A stretch of DNA of 64,000 nt, taken from assembly GCF_014145225.1 (NCBI RefSeq), contig NZ_JABVCQ010000005.1, positions 62,001 to 126,000 on the forward strand. Direction: 5' to 3'. The DNA is from Thiospirillum jenense (GTDB lineage: Bacteria > Pseudomonadota > Gammaproteobacteria > Chromatiales > Chromatiaceae). The number at the start of each line of letters is the position of its first letter. The first letter of the stretch is position 1. The notes beneath the pieces were generated by a model, which had not been told where the DNA came from, ran no database searches, and was given only the letters and a program-made list of their open reading frames with translations. The position numbers were made by a program, and so were the translations under genes. Below are positions 46,194-56,141 of this stretch, piece after piece.

Positions 46194-48815
46194 ATGAAAC
46201 GATCCATTACTTTCTTGATTCCGCTCATCATGGCGTTATTAACCATTGCGATGTGGGGATTACTCAATCGCCCGATTGATGAGCCACCATGGCCTTCGCG
46301 TATTCAAGGGTTTTCATTTGCCCCGATGCGCGCTTATAACGATCCCACGAAAAATAATTATCCGACCATTGCTGAAATAGATGCTGACCTTGCATTATTA
46401 GAAGGCAAAGCGCACGCGGTGCGTACTTATGAAGTCAAGAGTACGTTAATTGAAATTCCACGTCTGGCGCGGGCGCATAATTTGAATGTCACATTAGGCG
46501 CGTGGATTGGATCGGATGATAAAGCCAATCGCGCCGAATTAGAGCGTTTAATGACGGTATTGCGCGCTGGGCATCGCAATGTCGTGCGCGTGATGGTTGG
46601 GAATGAAACGTTGCTGCGCCGGGATGCGTCAGCTAAAACCCTCATGGGGTATTTAGATCGTATTCGAGAAGTGACGCACGTTCCAGTCAGCACCGCTGAA
46701 CCCTGGCATGTTTGGTTGAAATATCCTGAATTAGCTAATCACGTTGATTTCATTACGATTCATTTATTACCCTATTGGGAAGGACTGCCGGTTGATAAAG
46801 CGGTTGAGTATGCGTTGAGCCGCTATAATGAAATAAAAACGGCTTTTCCCGATAAACAAGTCATCATTGGTGAAGTGGGTTGGCCGAGTAATGGACGCAG
46901 TTATCGAGCGGCAGAAGCATCACAAGCGAATCAAACGCGGTTTTTACGGCGCTTTTTAACTGAAGCGGAAAAAAACGGCTTGATTTATTACGTCATGGAG
47001 GCATTTGACCAACCATGGAAAGCGCAGGTGGAAGGTGCCATTGGAACTTATTGGGGGATTTATAATGCGGAACGTGAGCAAAAATTCACCTTTACTCAAC
47101 CGATTGTGCGCATTCCGCATTGGCAGGAATTAGCGGCGCTATCAGTGGGAATTGGCGTCATTTTATTATTATTAGTGTATCGGGACAGCTCCACTCTCTC
47201 ATCCTCCGGCAAAGGCTTTTTGGCATTAATGACGTATGCCATTTCCACTGCCGCCGTCTGGATTATTTATGATTACACGCGCCAATACATGACGCCCGCC
47301 ACCGCTGTGGTTGGGGTATTATTATTAGTTGGTGGATTTGGGGTAATTGTTTTATTAGTTGCGGAAGCGCACGAATGGGCTGAGGCATTATGGTTGCGGC
47401 AATGGCGGCGTCCATTCCCACGCCGTGATGTACAAGATAATGAACTGCCGTTCGTATCAGTTCATGTTCCCGCCTATAATGAACCGCCGGATTTATTAAT
47501 TGAAACACTCGATGCGCTGGCGGCATTGGATTATCCGCAATTCGAGGTATTGGTCATTGATAATAATACGAAAGACCCCGCCGTTTGGGAACCCGTGCAA
47601 GCCTATTGTGCGCAATTGGGTGAAAAATTCCGCTTTTTTCATGTCGCGCCATTAGCCGGTTTTAAAGCGGGTGCATTAAACTTTGCATTGCGTCATACCG
47701 CGCCGCAAGCAGAAGTCGTGGCGGTTATTGATGCCGATTATATTGTGCATCAACGTTGGTTACGCGATTTAGTTCCCGCCTTTGCTGATCCCGAAGTGGG
47801 AATTGTACAGGCGCCGCAAGATTATCGGGATGGCGATCAAAACGCATTCAAAGCAATGTGTTTATCCGAATATCGCGGCTTCTTTCATATTGGCATGATT
47901 ACGCGCAATGAACGCAATGCCATTATTCAACATGGCACTATGACAATGATTCGCCGTGAAACCCTAGCAGCGGTGGATGGCTGGGGTGAATGGTGTATTA
48001 CCGAAGATGCCGAATTGGGCTTGCGGTTATTTGAACGCGGTTATAAAGCCTTATACATTCCACAGACTTACGGCCGCGGGTTAATTCCCGATAGCTTTGC
48101 TGATTTCAAAAAACAACGCTTCCGTTGGGCCTATGGTGCGGTGCGTATTCTTGCTCATCATCGGCATGAGTTTCTTGGATTAAAAAAGACGCAATTGACT
48201 GCCGGACAACGCTATCATTTCGTTGCCGGTTGGCTGCCGTGGTTTGCCGATGGATTTAATTTATTATTTAACTTTGCGGCATTAGGATGGTCGGTGGCAA
48301 TGGTGATGGCGCCCACTACTATTACTCCGCCCTATATGACCGTTGCGCTCGTGCCATTGGTGTTATTTGTCTTCAAAATGGCCAAAAGTTTCTTTTTATA
48401 TCGCCGCCGTGTTATTGCCACATTACGGCAAAGTATTGCCGCTGGATTAGCTGGGTTGGCGCTGTCTCATACGATTTCAATGGCGATGTTTGCTGGGATG
48501 TGGTCGGGTAAATTACCATTTTTCCGCACACCCAAATTAGCGGCTGCGCCCGCGTTCATTCGTGCAATTGCCGATGCGCGTGAAGAAGTGATTTTCTTAT
48601 TGGCATTTTGGCTTGCGGCATTCAGTGTATTACAGCGTGAAGATGGATTTATGCTGGATGTGCGCGTTTGGGCAGCAGTATTATTAGTACAATCGGTGCC
48701 ATATTTCGCAGCGCTCTTGATGTCATTGATTAGTGCGTGGACGCGCCTACCCGCCGGTTTAATTGGTACTATGCCGGAAATGCAGACACCAGAGATGATG
48801 ACGAGTGCAAAATAA
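46194..48815 (+). CDS. GH17-GT2 fusion: putative beta-glucan synthase (NdvB/NdvC-like)
   Basis: An 873-residue inner-membrane protein. After one helix (5-24) a periplasmic GH17-like barrel (about 35-305) has glutamates E138 in VGNET and E227 in IGEVGWPS, the general acid and nucleophile of that family. Two membrane helices (about 313-365) lead to a processive family-2 glycosyltransferase with VSVHVPAYNEP near 421, DADYIVH near 511, TEDAELGLRL near 602 and KKQRFRWAYGA near 639, then more helices. Similar fusions build and rearrange beta-1,3-glucans. The gene stands alone. Linkage and cyclisation cannot be read from sequence. Confidence 0.85.
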   Translation: MKRSITFLIPLIMALLTIAMWGLLNRPIDEPPWPSRIQGFSFAPMRAYNDPTKNNYPTIAEIDADLALLEGKAHAVRTYEVKSTLIEIPRLARAHNLNVTLGAWIGSDDKANRAELERLMTVLRAGHRNVVRVMVGNETLLRRDASAKTLMGYLDRIREVTHVPVSTAEPWHVWLKYPELANHVDFITIHLLPYWEGLPVDKAVEYALSRYNEIKTAFPDKQVIIGEVGWPSNGRSYRAAEASQANQTRFLRRFLTEAEKNGLIYYVMEAFDQPWKAQVEGAIGTYWGIYNAEREQKFTFTQPIVRIPHWQELAALSVGIGVILLLLVYRDSSTLSSSGKGFLALMTYAISTAAVWIIYDYTRQYMTPATAVVGVLLLVGGFGVIVLLVAEAHEWAEALWLRQWRRPFPRRDVQDNELPFVSVHVPAYNEPPDLLIETLDALAALDYPQFEVLVIDNNTKDPAVWEPVQAYCAQLGEKFRFFHVAPLAGFKAGALNFALRHTAPQAEVVAVIDADYIVHQRWLRDLVPAFADPEVGIVQAPQDYRDGDQNAFKAMCLSEYRGFFHIGMITRNERNAIIQHGTMTMIRRETLAAVDGWGEWCITEDAELGLRLFERGYKALYIPQTYGRGLIPDSFADFKKQRFRWAYGAVRILAHHRHEFLGLKKTQLTAGQRYHFVAGWLPWFADGFNLLFNFAALGWSVAMVMAPTTITPPYMTVALVPLVLFVFKMAKSFFLYRRRVIATLRQSIAAGLAGLALSHTISMAMFAGMWSGKLPFFRTPKLAAAPAFIRAIADAREEVIFLLAFWLAAFSVLQREDGFMLDVRVWAAVLLVQSVPYFAALLMSLISAWTRLPAGLIGTMPEMQTPEMMTSAK

Positions 48816-48851
48816 AAGCGCCGGAATGCTTTTAACCTTGATTTAATACAG

Positions 48852-48912
48852 TCGTCATTCCCAACCAGAGTGCGGTGCTACTGGATTCCAGCATACGCGG
48901 GAATGACGATAA
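48852..48912. repeat. GCGGGAAT-family repeat, copy 5
   Basis: CGTCATTCCCAACCAGAGTG, then GGATTCCAGCATACGCGGGA then ATGACGATAAAG, in the gap between the glucan synthase and fliW. Apart from this and the palindrome at 49035 the 300-bp gap shows nothing. Confidence 0.65.
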
Positions 48913-49034
48913 AGTCCTGTTTTAATTATCAGTTAATTAGCACTTAACAACCCCGCACTCAGTAACCGTAGGTTTCATGCCATCAGAAATTGCGCAGCTT
49001 AGATTTTAACTAATTGATTTTTTCAAAGCAGAAT

Positions 49035-49070
49035 GTGTTCCTACACTGAAGCAAGGGAATGATCAATCAA
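49035..49070. repeat. GTTCCCACGC-family palindrome, diverged copy
   Basis: TGTTCCTACACTGAAGCAAG then GGAATGATCAATCAAT, between convergent genes. It may help end transcription from either side. Confidence 0.5.
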
Positions 49071-49123
49071 TTACCGCCCAACTGCGTAACTCCTGAGTTT
49101 TACAAAGAGATTAAATGACTGTT

Positions 49124-49549
49124 TTAATCTTGAATGATATGTACCTCAACATGAGAACGCACCAATATCTTTTGCATTCCTAAACGGGTACGCACGTTAA
49201 TTAAAATAGGCCCAGCGATATTCGCATTAATACTCGCGCTATCGGCGTCCGGCGCCCGCTTTTTAGACAACATCAAAAACACCTGAATTTCATTCGGGTC
49301 TTCAGATTGCAATAACGCCTCCTCCTCATCCGTGAGATCAAGTGTGTAATTCACGCCATACACCGTTGGATCAACCAATGTGAATTGAATCTCCGGCGCC
49401 TCTACGGATTCCAACCAATACAGATTACTGTCCTGTTCTTCACTGTGAAATAAAACATACTGCTTATATTCCTCAAATCCGGGAATCCCTTCTGGAAAAG
49501 AAATGATTTTATCTGCTTCATGGGGAACATGGGCGGTATCGGTTGTCAT
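49124..49549 (-). CDS. fliW: Flagellar assembly factor FliW
   Basis: A 141-residue FliW protein: SFPEGIPGFEEYKQYVLFHS, ESVEAPEIQFTLVDP, and ANIAGPILINVRTRLGMQKI. FliW binds CsrA and flagellin and so couples flagellin export to its translation in many bacteria; it is uncommon in gammaproteobacteria. AAGGAGA lies six bases ahead of the ATG. No csrA or flagellar gene is adjacent, so any partner lies outside the window. Confidence 0.9.
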   Translation of the reverse strand: MTTDTAHVPHEADKIISFPEGIPGFEEYKQYVLFHSEEQDSNLYWLESVEAPEIQFTLVDPTVYGVNYTLDLTDEEEALLQSEDPNEIQVFLMLSKKRAPDADSASINANIAGPILINVRTRLGMQKILVRSHVEVHIIQD

Positions 49550-49663
49550 ATTGACTCTCCTTAAAAAGAATTGAGCTAGTATTCAAGCAGTTTACATTAT
49601 TTGACGCGCCTGTTGTCATACGTTATCAATCACAGGCGCCATCGCATTCAACATGTGATCATA

Positions 49664-51103
49664 TTAAAATTCCATACGGAACCCGCCTGTAATGGTGTAG
49701 TTATCGGTATCTTCACACCCCAATAACGTGTTGACAGCAACAAAACCAGAACGGCCTTGTGCGAATTGACCTGAAAGCCCTAATCCGAGATCAAAATAAT
49801 TACGGTCAGGCTTTGCAGTCATAATTGGTAACGGCGTATTACTCACATCGTTTAATAAAGCGGCATCTAAACGCTGTTGGTCATTATCGAATTCATGCAC
49901 CCAATCAACACTCATTTGTGGCACTAATACACCAGTACCAGTACTAATTGCCTTTGCCACCATCACGCCCAATTTAGACGTCAATGATGTATAAGTTTGA
50001 TCGGTATAAGTCATTGCCAAACTACCACCCGGCGCATCGGGGTTTGACATGCGCTCTTGATAATCATCCACCGCATTTTTCAAATAATTAAAACTTAACT
50101 TTGGTGTCATGGTAAAAGCCTGCCGATCAATCGCATAACCGCCACCAATGCTGGCGTAAAATATTTTAGCATCCGGACTAGACTTGGCGATTTGATTCAC
50201 AGTCACCATCGTATCATTCGCTGCAAGCGAATAAGCAATTTTGCGTTTTAAATCATAGTTGTTATTATTATAGCCAACAATTCCTTCAACAAAACCGCCA
50301 TTATCCCAATAATAGGTACCATAACTCCCAATTCCCCAACCGTTACTATCCATCGTGCCTTTATCACGATTATAATCGGTACTACCCTGACTCATATTAG
50401 CAAGCAAACCCGTAATTAGATTGGGACTCAACCGATAATCAGCGCCCAGCGTTAGATACCAATCTTTTGTCGCATAACCCGTCGTATAATTATTGGCATC
50501 TTGGGTATTATTGGCATATTTCATATTCATAAAAGTACTGAATTTGCCGAATTGTTCATCGGCACTCGCGCCACCACCAGTTGCTTGTTTGAATAATAAA
50601 CTGCTCTTAAATCCCGTTTCTACAGTCGCACCCGAACCGCGTGAGTCTGTCATGTGATCGGTGACTATTCCTGATCCAAGATTGACCTGTTGTATAGCGA
50701 CATTGTTTTGCACCACAACTTGATCGGGAGTAATTGCTGCTAATGCTTGCGCAGCGGCGGCAGGATCAGTCACGCTACTATCAATAATCGCGCCGAGATC
50801 ATCTCCTAATTGCGTCCCCTCATTCGCTTGATAAGCATCAACAACCGTGCTAGCCACACTATTCGTATTATCATTGCCCGTTGTATTAGCTATTTCTATC
50901 ACTGGCTGACCACTGGCTGATACGCTGTTATCATCTTGTGCGACTGCAATGCGCTCTGTTGGATTGGTATTGACCAAATTACTCACCGCATCGAACGTAT
51001 TACGCACTACCGCATTCCCGTCATTTGCCAACGCGAGCGTTGATACCCCGCCAAAAGCAAGCCCTAAAATAGCACTCGCCGCCGTTTTTTGACCCGTTTT
51101 CAT
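49664..51103 (-). CDS. Autotransporter outer-membrane beta-barrel protein
   Basis: A 479-residue protein with a signal peptide (MKTGQKTAASAILGLAFGGV, cleaved after about ALA), a passenger of only about 140 residues rich in N, D, V and T, and a C-terminal barrel of about 300 residues. The barrel has alternating aromatic strands (ADYRLSPNLITGLLANMSQG, GFVEGIVGYNNNNYDLK) and ends in GGFRMEF, with the terminal phenylalanine recognised by the BAM complex. The short passenger suggests a surface anchor rather than an enzyme. The next gene upstream in the same direction encodes a very large glycosyltransferase, 40 bp away, which may modify it. Confidence 0.85.
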   Translation of the reverse strand: MKTGQKTAASAILGLAFGGVSTLALANDGNAVVRNTFDAVSNLVNTNPTERIAVAQDDNSVSASGQPVIEIANTTGNDNTNSVASTVVDAYQANEGTQLGDDLGAIIDSSVTDPAAAAQALAAITPDQVVVQNNVAIQQVNLGSGIVTDHMTDSRGSGATVETGFKSSLLFKQATGGGASADEQFGKFSTFMNMKYANNTQDANNYTTGYATKDWYLTLGADYRLSPNLITGLLANMSQGSTDYNRDKGTMDSNGWGIGSYGTYYWDNGGFVEGIVGYNNNNYDLKRKIAYSLAANDTMVTVNQIAKSSPDAKIFYASIGGGYAIDRQAFTMTPKLSFNYLKNAVDDYQERMSNPDAPGGSLAMTYTDQTYTSLTSKLGVMVAKAISTGTGVLVPQMSVDWVHEFDNDQQRLDAALLNDVSNTPLPIMTAKPDRNYFDLGLGLSGQFAQGRSGFVAVNTLLGCEDTDNYTITGGFRMEF

Positions 51104-51141
51104 TACATTTTATTCCTCATATTTCATTAAAATAAGACCAG

Positions 51142-54100
51142 TTATTTGGTCAAACTAGTCATCCATATATCGAGATCATCATCTAATAACCAATGGGTTT
51201 CGACCCAGCGTTTTAATTGCGCACCGTCAGCACGAGTAGTAGTTAAATCAAAAATACGCGCCCGCAATGCCGCCAACCACTGCGCCGGATCATTCGGCAA
51301 CCGTTCAACTGGTGCGTGGCGATATGGTTCAATATCCGTACACACAACGGGGACGCCTAAAATCCCAAATTCGAGGAGGCGTAGTGCGCTTTTACAACGG
51401 TTAAAATCATGCAACACCAGTGGCGCAATTGCAACATCCAGCGCCAATGCTGCCAGTGTATGCGGATACTGAGCAAAGTCAACCATCGGCGTCACCGAGG
51501 TTGCGTAAGGCTGCAAGGCTGATGGGCAAAATCCCAAAAAATGCCATTCCACATCGGCACTTAGCTCGGCAACGACGGGCGCTAACCACGCTAAATCCGC
51601 CTCATGCTGCATCGCACCCGCCCAACCGATGCGTGGCTTGCGTTCACTTGCTGACAGCGCTGGATCATGTACTAATTTCCCGTCAAGACACCAGCGCGAG
51701 CGCCGTAGCCGATTTGGAATAATAAGAATATCAGCATGATACGCAGCATAGGCAGTAGCGAGCGCCTCGGTGCTAACCAGCAACCGATCACAGTGTACCA
51801 GTGCTTCATGCAAACGGCGTTCCATGTCTGGATAATTGGTCTGGCGAAACGGATTCCACGCGGGCAGGTCGGTGATGAGGTCATCCAGTGACAGTATCCG
51901 TAATGCCTCACTGTAGCGTGAATACAACGAAAGCGCATGGAGGTGCTGGTCATAGAGTGCATTATGTAACAGGATTGTGGTGGGTTCGAGACGTGCCAAT
52001 TCAACCACATTTGGTGTACGCGCCGCCCGAGGTTCAGGGGTAAGCGTAGCGCACACCAGCCCATGCGTATGCAGCAATTGCAATGGATCAATCACCCGAT
52101 AATGACCACTGCCAGCATAATCACCAGGAAATCCTAATACACGCGGGCGATTTTTATAAATCACTGGATCACACTGATGCACCAAATGTAATGCGGGTGT
52201 ACAAGAAAATTCACGCAATGTTAATTGCGGATTATACCCAGGATCATGCGCCAGTTCATTCAACCAATGGTCATATAAGTGTGCCACTTCATTGGCAACT
52301 TCGGTTTCATTTAATGTGGTACGGCGCTGTTGATAAAAGCTCCCTTCATGGATTTCTACGATGGTTGCATGAGGAGTCCAAACATTTCTATAACCCGCCT
52401 GCGTGAGACGCAATCCCGCATCGAGTAAATACCACGCATTCGGAAATTGCTGTTCATTAAATCCTTTAATTGTATGAAATGCACTGCGCCGCAAAACAAA
52501 AAAACGGTCAGTCACGGTGACACAATTTTGCACACATAAATTGCGCTGTAAATAACCCGCTTGCCCTAATGTTTCGCCGGCGTGTAATTGACCTATAGCA
52601 CCAAACGGCCAAAAACCCGCAATTGGATAGCCATGTACAATCGTGTTATTGGAATCAAGAATGCAGGGGGCTGCTAGTGCAACATCTGTCCGCGTTAATA
52701 ATCCCCACAGAATGTTTAACGCATGGTGGGTATGAAATCTAATGCCATCGTGGGTAATACAAATGAATTCTGTGGTCGCGTGGTTAATTGCTTGATTTAA
52801 TGCAGCAGCAACAGGATTTCCAGCTTGCACCCGCACCAATTGAATTGACACATCGCGTTTGCGCTGTTGTAATGCTGACCAAATTGAGCCAGCGCGTTGT
52901 CGAAAATCAAGCACGGTAACGGTAAAATGATTAGCAATAGAACGCACATTATCAATCGTTTCAGCGACTTGGGTGCCATCACCATTGGTTAAAATAATTA
53001 AAGTAAATGCGATGCGCCGCGGCCGCGCATAATCAATCCAAAAAATACCCGCAACGTCGGTTTGATGAATGGTGCCAGAGAGTTGTTGACGGTCTAAATG
53101 CGCGGCGAGCGCTTTTTTCATCGTCCCAGTCTCAATTGCTGTCGGTGATGATAATAGATGGCGGTCGTGACGATGATAAATAACGTGTGGAATATGACCA
53201 ATACAATTTACCCCGTGTTTATCAATTAGTTTTAAACACAGATCATATAGCCCAGCGTGTGGATAAAAACGCAATCCACCTACCGCAATAAACGCATCAC
53301 GCTGTATCAATGCACATTGACCAATGATGTTGTGTGAACGCAATAAATCTAAGTTACAATCTGGTTTAAATAATCCTTGATAGCGCCGCCCATCTTCGGC
53401 AATCATGTCTTCATCAAAATAGATAAACCGCCACGACAAAGTGTGTTGCAAATAGGCTGACCAAATCTGAATTGCATTTGGTGCGAGCCGATCACCACAG
53501 GGTAATAATGCTATCCAATGACGCCCCTGTTCAACAATCCAGTGATTCAAAACACGCGCAAGATCATGCGTGGCGGGTTGTTTTACCCAAATGATATTTT
53601 TAATTGGCTCTTCATCGGCGGTTAAGGGTAAATCAAAATGACTAATAATAATCACACGAGCGCCGGCTTGCGCGGCAGTTTTTAAACTCGCCAATGTTAA
53701 GTTTAATTCGTTATTTAGGCGCTCAGTTTCAATAATGACTAAATCAAACTGCGTTGCATCCACCGCGCCCAGCGGAGATGGATGTTTAATATTTAGTTCC
53801 AACCATTGCCGATAGGATGCCGTACCATATCCCTGTTGCCATTCACGCCAGTCTGGATCAATTGAGGTGAAAATTGTGTCAAGTAGCGGCGGGTTTAATT
53901 CGTTCAAATCAATTGCAATAGGCAATGGCAACGCGGGCGTTTTTATTAAATGACGATACAGTGCCGCGTAGTCAGCGATATTATTAGCTAAAGATTTAAT
54001 TGGCGAAGTGGTGCGCAATTGACGCCGCACCTGCACTAACGCTGAATTGCGTGTCATCAATGACATAATACGCTGCGCCAGTGCCTCAGCTGTAATTGGT

Positions 54101-56046
54101 GTGACTAAAAAACCGGTGACTTCATCTTGAATACGTTCATTAATTGCGCCGACTGCAAAGGCAATGACAGGCACCCCTAATGATTGTAATTCTGCAACGG
54201 TTAAACAAAAGGTTTCTTCATAGATAGACGGGACAACCGCTAAATCAATTGCGGTGATTAATTGGCGCAACGTTGCGAGTGAATAACTGCCGCATACGGT
54301 AACGCCGGTTGCCGCCAATTGCGCCCGATAAGTTTCATTTGCGCCGCCGTGATGTTGAATATGGATGCGGTGATCTGAATCAAGTTGCCGCAATTTTTGA
54401 ATGGCTTTAATTAATAAATCTGCACCTTTGCGGCGCGTCATGTTCGTAAAGACACCAATACGAAATTGTTTAGCAGTTTTATGGGAAACAGGTTTGCCAA
54501 GATGAGGAATGCCGTGTTCAATAACCTGTAATTTTTCGGTTAATTGATCGCCATAGACTTTAGCAAAACACTGTTTAACATACATCGAAGGCGCAACAAT
54601 CACATCGCAACATGCAAACATTGCTTTAAGTTGTTGGTGACGCTGAGTTAAATAATCATCCAATTTTTCAGGCGTGATTAAAGGGCGAGTGTAATGCGTT
54701 AAACAGTTGCGGCACTTGGGATCATTTGCATTAGGTTGATGTTGACCACAACTGCGTCCACTTGGTAATAGTAAATCATAGACGGGACAAAATAGATAAT
54801 AATCGTGTAATGATAAAACGACTTTAGCACCGAGGGTTTTGGCAATTAAAGGCAGTCTTAAAGTGCGCCAACCAATTAAATGTTGAAAATGAACAATTTG
54901 AACATGCCCGCCGCGAATGAGTTGCGCAAATATCTGCTCAGTTTCTGAATGTTGCAATGATGCGCTATGACCAAAAATGACTAATTCATCTTGCGCAATG
55001 TGTTTAGGGTATTTGAGAACCCGCACGAATTCATTATGCGCAACCGTTTCAAATGTTGTATAAGGATTGGTCACGACATCAGGAAATAATACGGTGACAC
55101 GCCATTGATCGGCGATGCCATCAATAATGTGCCGGGAGTGCAATTCGGTACCGCCCAAACTGGCATAGGCATGTAATACTTGCAATAGATGCGGTGCGGA
55201 ATCACCTTGATGATGACAAAGCGCTGTTTTAATTCGTTCTTGGGTGTCTAGCAGTGGATTGATTTGACAATAACACTGAATGAGCTGATTATAAAATGGC
55301 CAGCGCGTTTGCAATGTTTGCTCATTACGTTTTTTAATAGGCGCCATGCCGACAACGGTCGCAAAACTGCCTTCGCCGGCATGATAAACAAAACAGTCAT
55401 CACAACAAGCGATTTCAAAACCTGCTTGCCATGTGCGTAAAGACAAATCGCATTCTTCACCATAACCTCGGTGAAATGCGGTATGTAAAAGCCCCACTTG
55501 TTTTAATACGGCGAACCGAATTAACATACAGAAACCCACTGCAACGGGTAAGCGTGGATAGCTGCGATTGGCGCATGTTTCTATTAACTGAGCAAAGCTG
55601 CTGATATCTAACCCGGTTGGCAATGGGTTATTGCGATTCATGTCAGGCACAGAGAGAATAGTGGCGTAATTAGACAATGGGCAAACGATACCAATTTTTG
55701 CATTAGAATTGGCACATGTGTATAATTTTTCTACCCAATGTGCGGTGACAATCGTGTCGGAATTCAGTACAATAACATCGCTAGTTGCGGCGGCTAATCC
55801 ACGATTAACATTGCCGACAAAACCGAGGTTTTCTTGATGACTAATTAGTTTCAAACGTGCATCTTGTATTGTCTGTTGTTTCAACCAATCAAGCAAACAC
55901 CAATCGGTACTCGCGTCATCTAATATTGTCACAGTGCAAAATGATGGGGCGGTCTTAAGAACGCTGGTAATACAGCGGCGCACCTGTGTGTCACCGTTAT
56001 AAACTGGAATCAAAATTTCACAGTGGCGGCAATTTTTTTGATACAT
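51142..56046 (-). CDS. Giant multi-domain glycosyltransferase (five GT modules)
   Basis: This protein of about 1,634 residues consists of glycosyltransferase modules only. A family-2 domain covers about 10-235 (CEILIPVYNGD, LNSDT, GEECDLSLR), followed by a family-4 domain at about 290-695 (RIGVFTNMTRRKGADLLIKA, SIYEETFCLTVAELQSLGVP). Then come a family-2-like region (about 735-980, FIYFDEDMIAEDGRRY), a third family-2 region (about 1010-1245) and a C-terminal family-4-like domain (about 1290-1630, RKPRIGWAGAMQHEADLAWL). No membrane helix is evident. I chose the ATG at 56046 (GAG upstream) over a TTG 15 bases earlier. It precedes an autotransporter gene in the same direction. It probably builds a heteropolymeric glycan on protein or lipid; acceptor unknown. 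Confidence 0.85.
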   Translation of the reverse strand: MYQKNCRHCEILIPVYNGDTQVRRCITSVLKTAPSFCTVTILDDASTDWCLLDWLKQQTIQDARLKLISHQENLGFVGNVNRGLAAATSDVIVLNSDTIVTAHWVEKLYTCANSNAKIGIVCPLSNYATILSVPDMNRNNPLPTGLDISSFAQLIETCANRSYPRLPVAVGFCMLIRFAVLKQVGLLHTAFHRGYGEECDLSLRTWQAGFEIACCDDCFVYHAGEGSFATVVGMAPIKKRNEQTLQTRWPFYNQLIQCYCQINPLLDTQERIKTALCHHQGDSAPHLLQVLHAYASLGGTELHSRHIIDGIADQWRVTVLFPDVVTNPYTTFETVAHNEFVRVLKYPKHIAQDELVIFGHSASLQHSETEQIFAQLIRGGHVQIVHFQHLIGWRTLRLPLIAKTLGAKVVLSLHDYYLFCPVYDLLLPSGRSCGQHQPNANDPKCRNCLTHYTRPLITPEKLDDYLTQRHQQLKAMFACCDVIVAPSMYVKQCFAKVYGDQLTEKLQVIEHGIPHLGKPVSHKTAKQFRIGVFTNMTRRKGADLLIKAIQKLRQLDSDHRIHIQHHGGANETYRAQLAATGVTVCGSYSLATLRQLITAIDLAVVPSIYEETFCLTVAELQSLGVPVIAFAVGAINERIQDEVTGFLVTPITAEALAQRIMSLMTRNSALVQVRRQLRTTSPIKSLANNIADYAALYRHLIKTPALPLPIAIDLNELNPPLLDTIFTSIDPDWREWQQGYGTASYRQWLELNIKHPSPLGAVDATQFDLVIIETERLNNELNLTLASLKTAAQAGARVIIISHFDLPLTADEEPIKNIIWVKQPATHDLARVLNHWIVEQGRHWIALLPCGDRLAPNAIQIWSAYLQHTLSWRFIYFDEDMIAEDGRRYQGLFKPDCNLDLLRSHNIIGQCALIQRDAFIAVGGLRFYPHAGLYDLCLKLIDKHGVNCIGHIPHVIYHRHDRHLLSSPTAIETGTMKKALAAHLDRQQLSGTIHQTDVAGIFWIDYARPRRIAFTLIILTNGDGTQVAETIDNVRSIANHFTVTVLDFRQRAGSIWSALQQRKRDVSIQLVRVQAGNPVAAALNQAINHATTEFICITHDGIRFHTHHALNILWGLLTRTDVALAAPCILDSNNTIVHGYPIAGFWPFGAIGQLHAGETLGQAGYLQRNLCVQNCVTVTDRFFVLRRSAFHTIKGFNEQQFPNAWYLLDAGLRLTQAGYRNVWTPHATIVEIHEGSFYQQRRTTLNETEVANEVAHLYDHWLNELAHDPGYNPQLTLREFSCTPALHLVHQCDPVIYKNRPRVLGFPGDYAGSGHYRVIDPLQLLHTHGLVCATLTPEPRAARTPNVVELARLEPTTILLHNALYDQHLHALSLYSRYSEALRILSLDDLITDLPAWNPFRQTNYPDMERRLHEALVHCDRLLVSTEALATAYAAYHADILIIPNRLRRSRWCLDGKLVHDPALSASERKPRIGWAGAMQHEADLAWLAPVVAELSADVEWHFLGFCPSALQPYATSVTPMVDFAQYPHTLAALALDVAIAPLVLHDFNRCKSALRLLEFGILGVPVVCTDIEPYRHAPVERLPNDPAQWLAALRARIFDLTTTRADGAQLKRWVETHWLLDDDLDIWMTSLTK

Positions 56047-56141
56047 TGTGACTCGTTGCAAACTATAACAGTTTTATTCAAAAACCATCGAATTTTTCAA
56101 TCACAATTGAACTAACATAGCCATTATTTTACTGCGCAATC

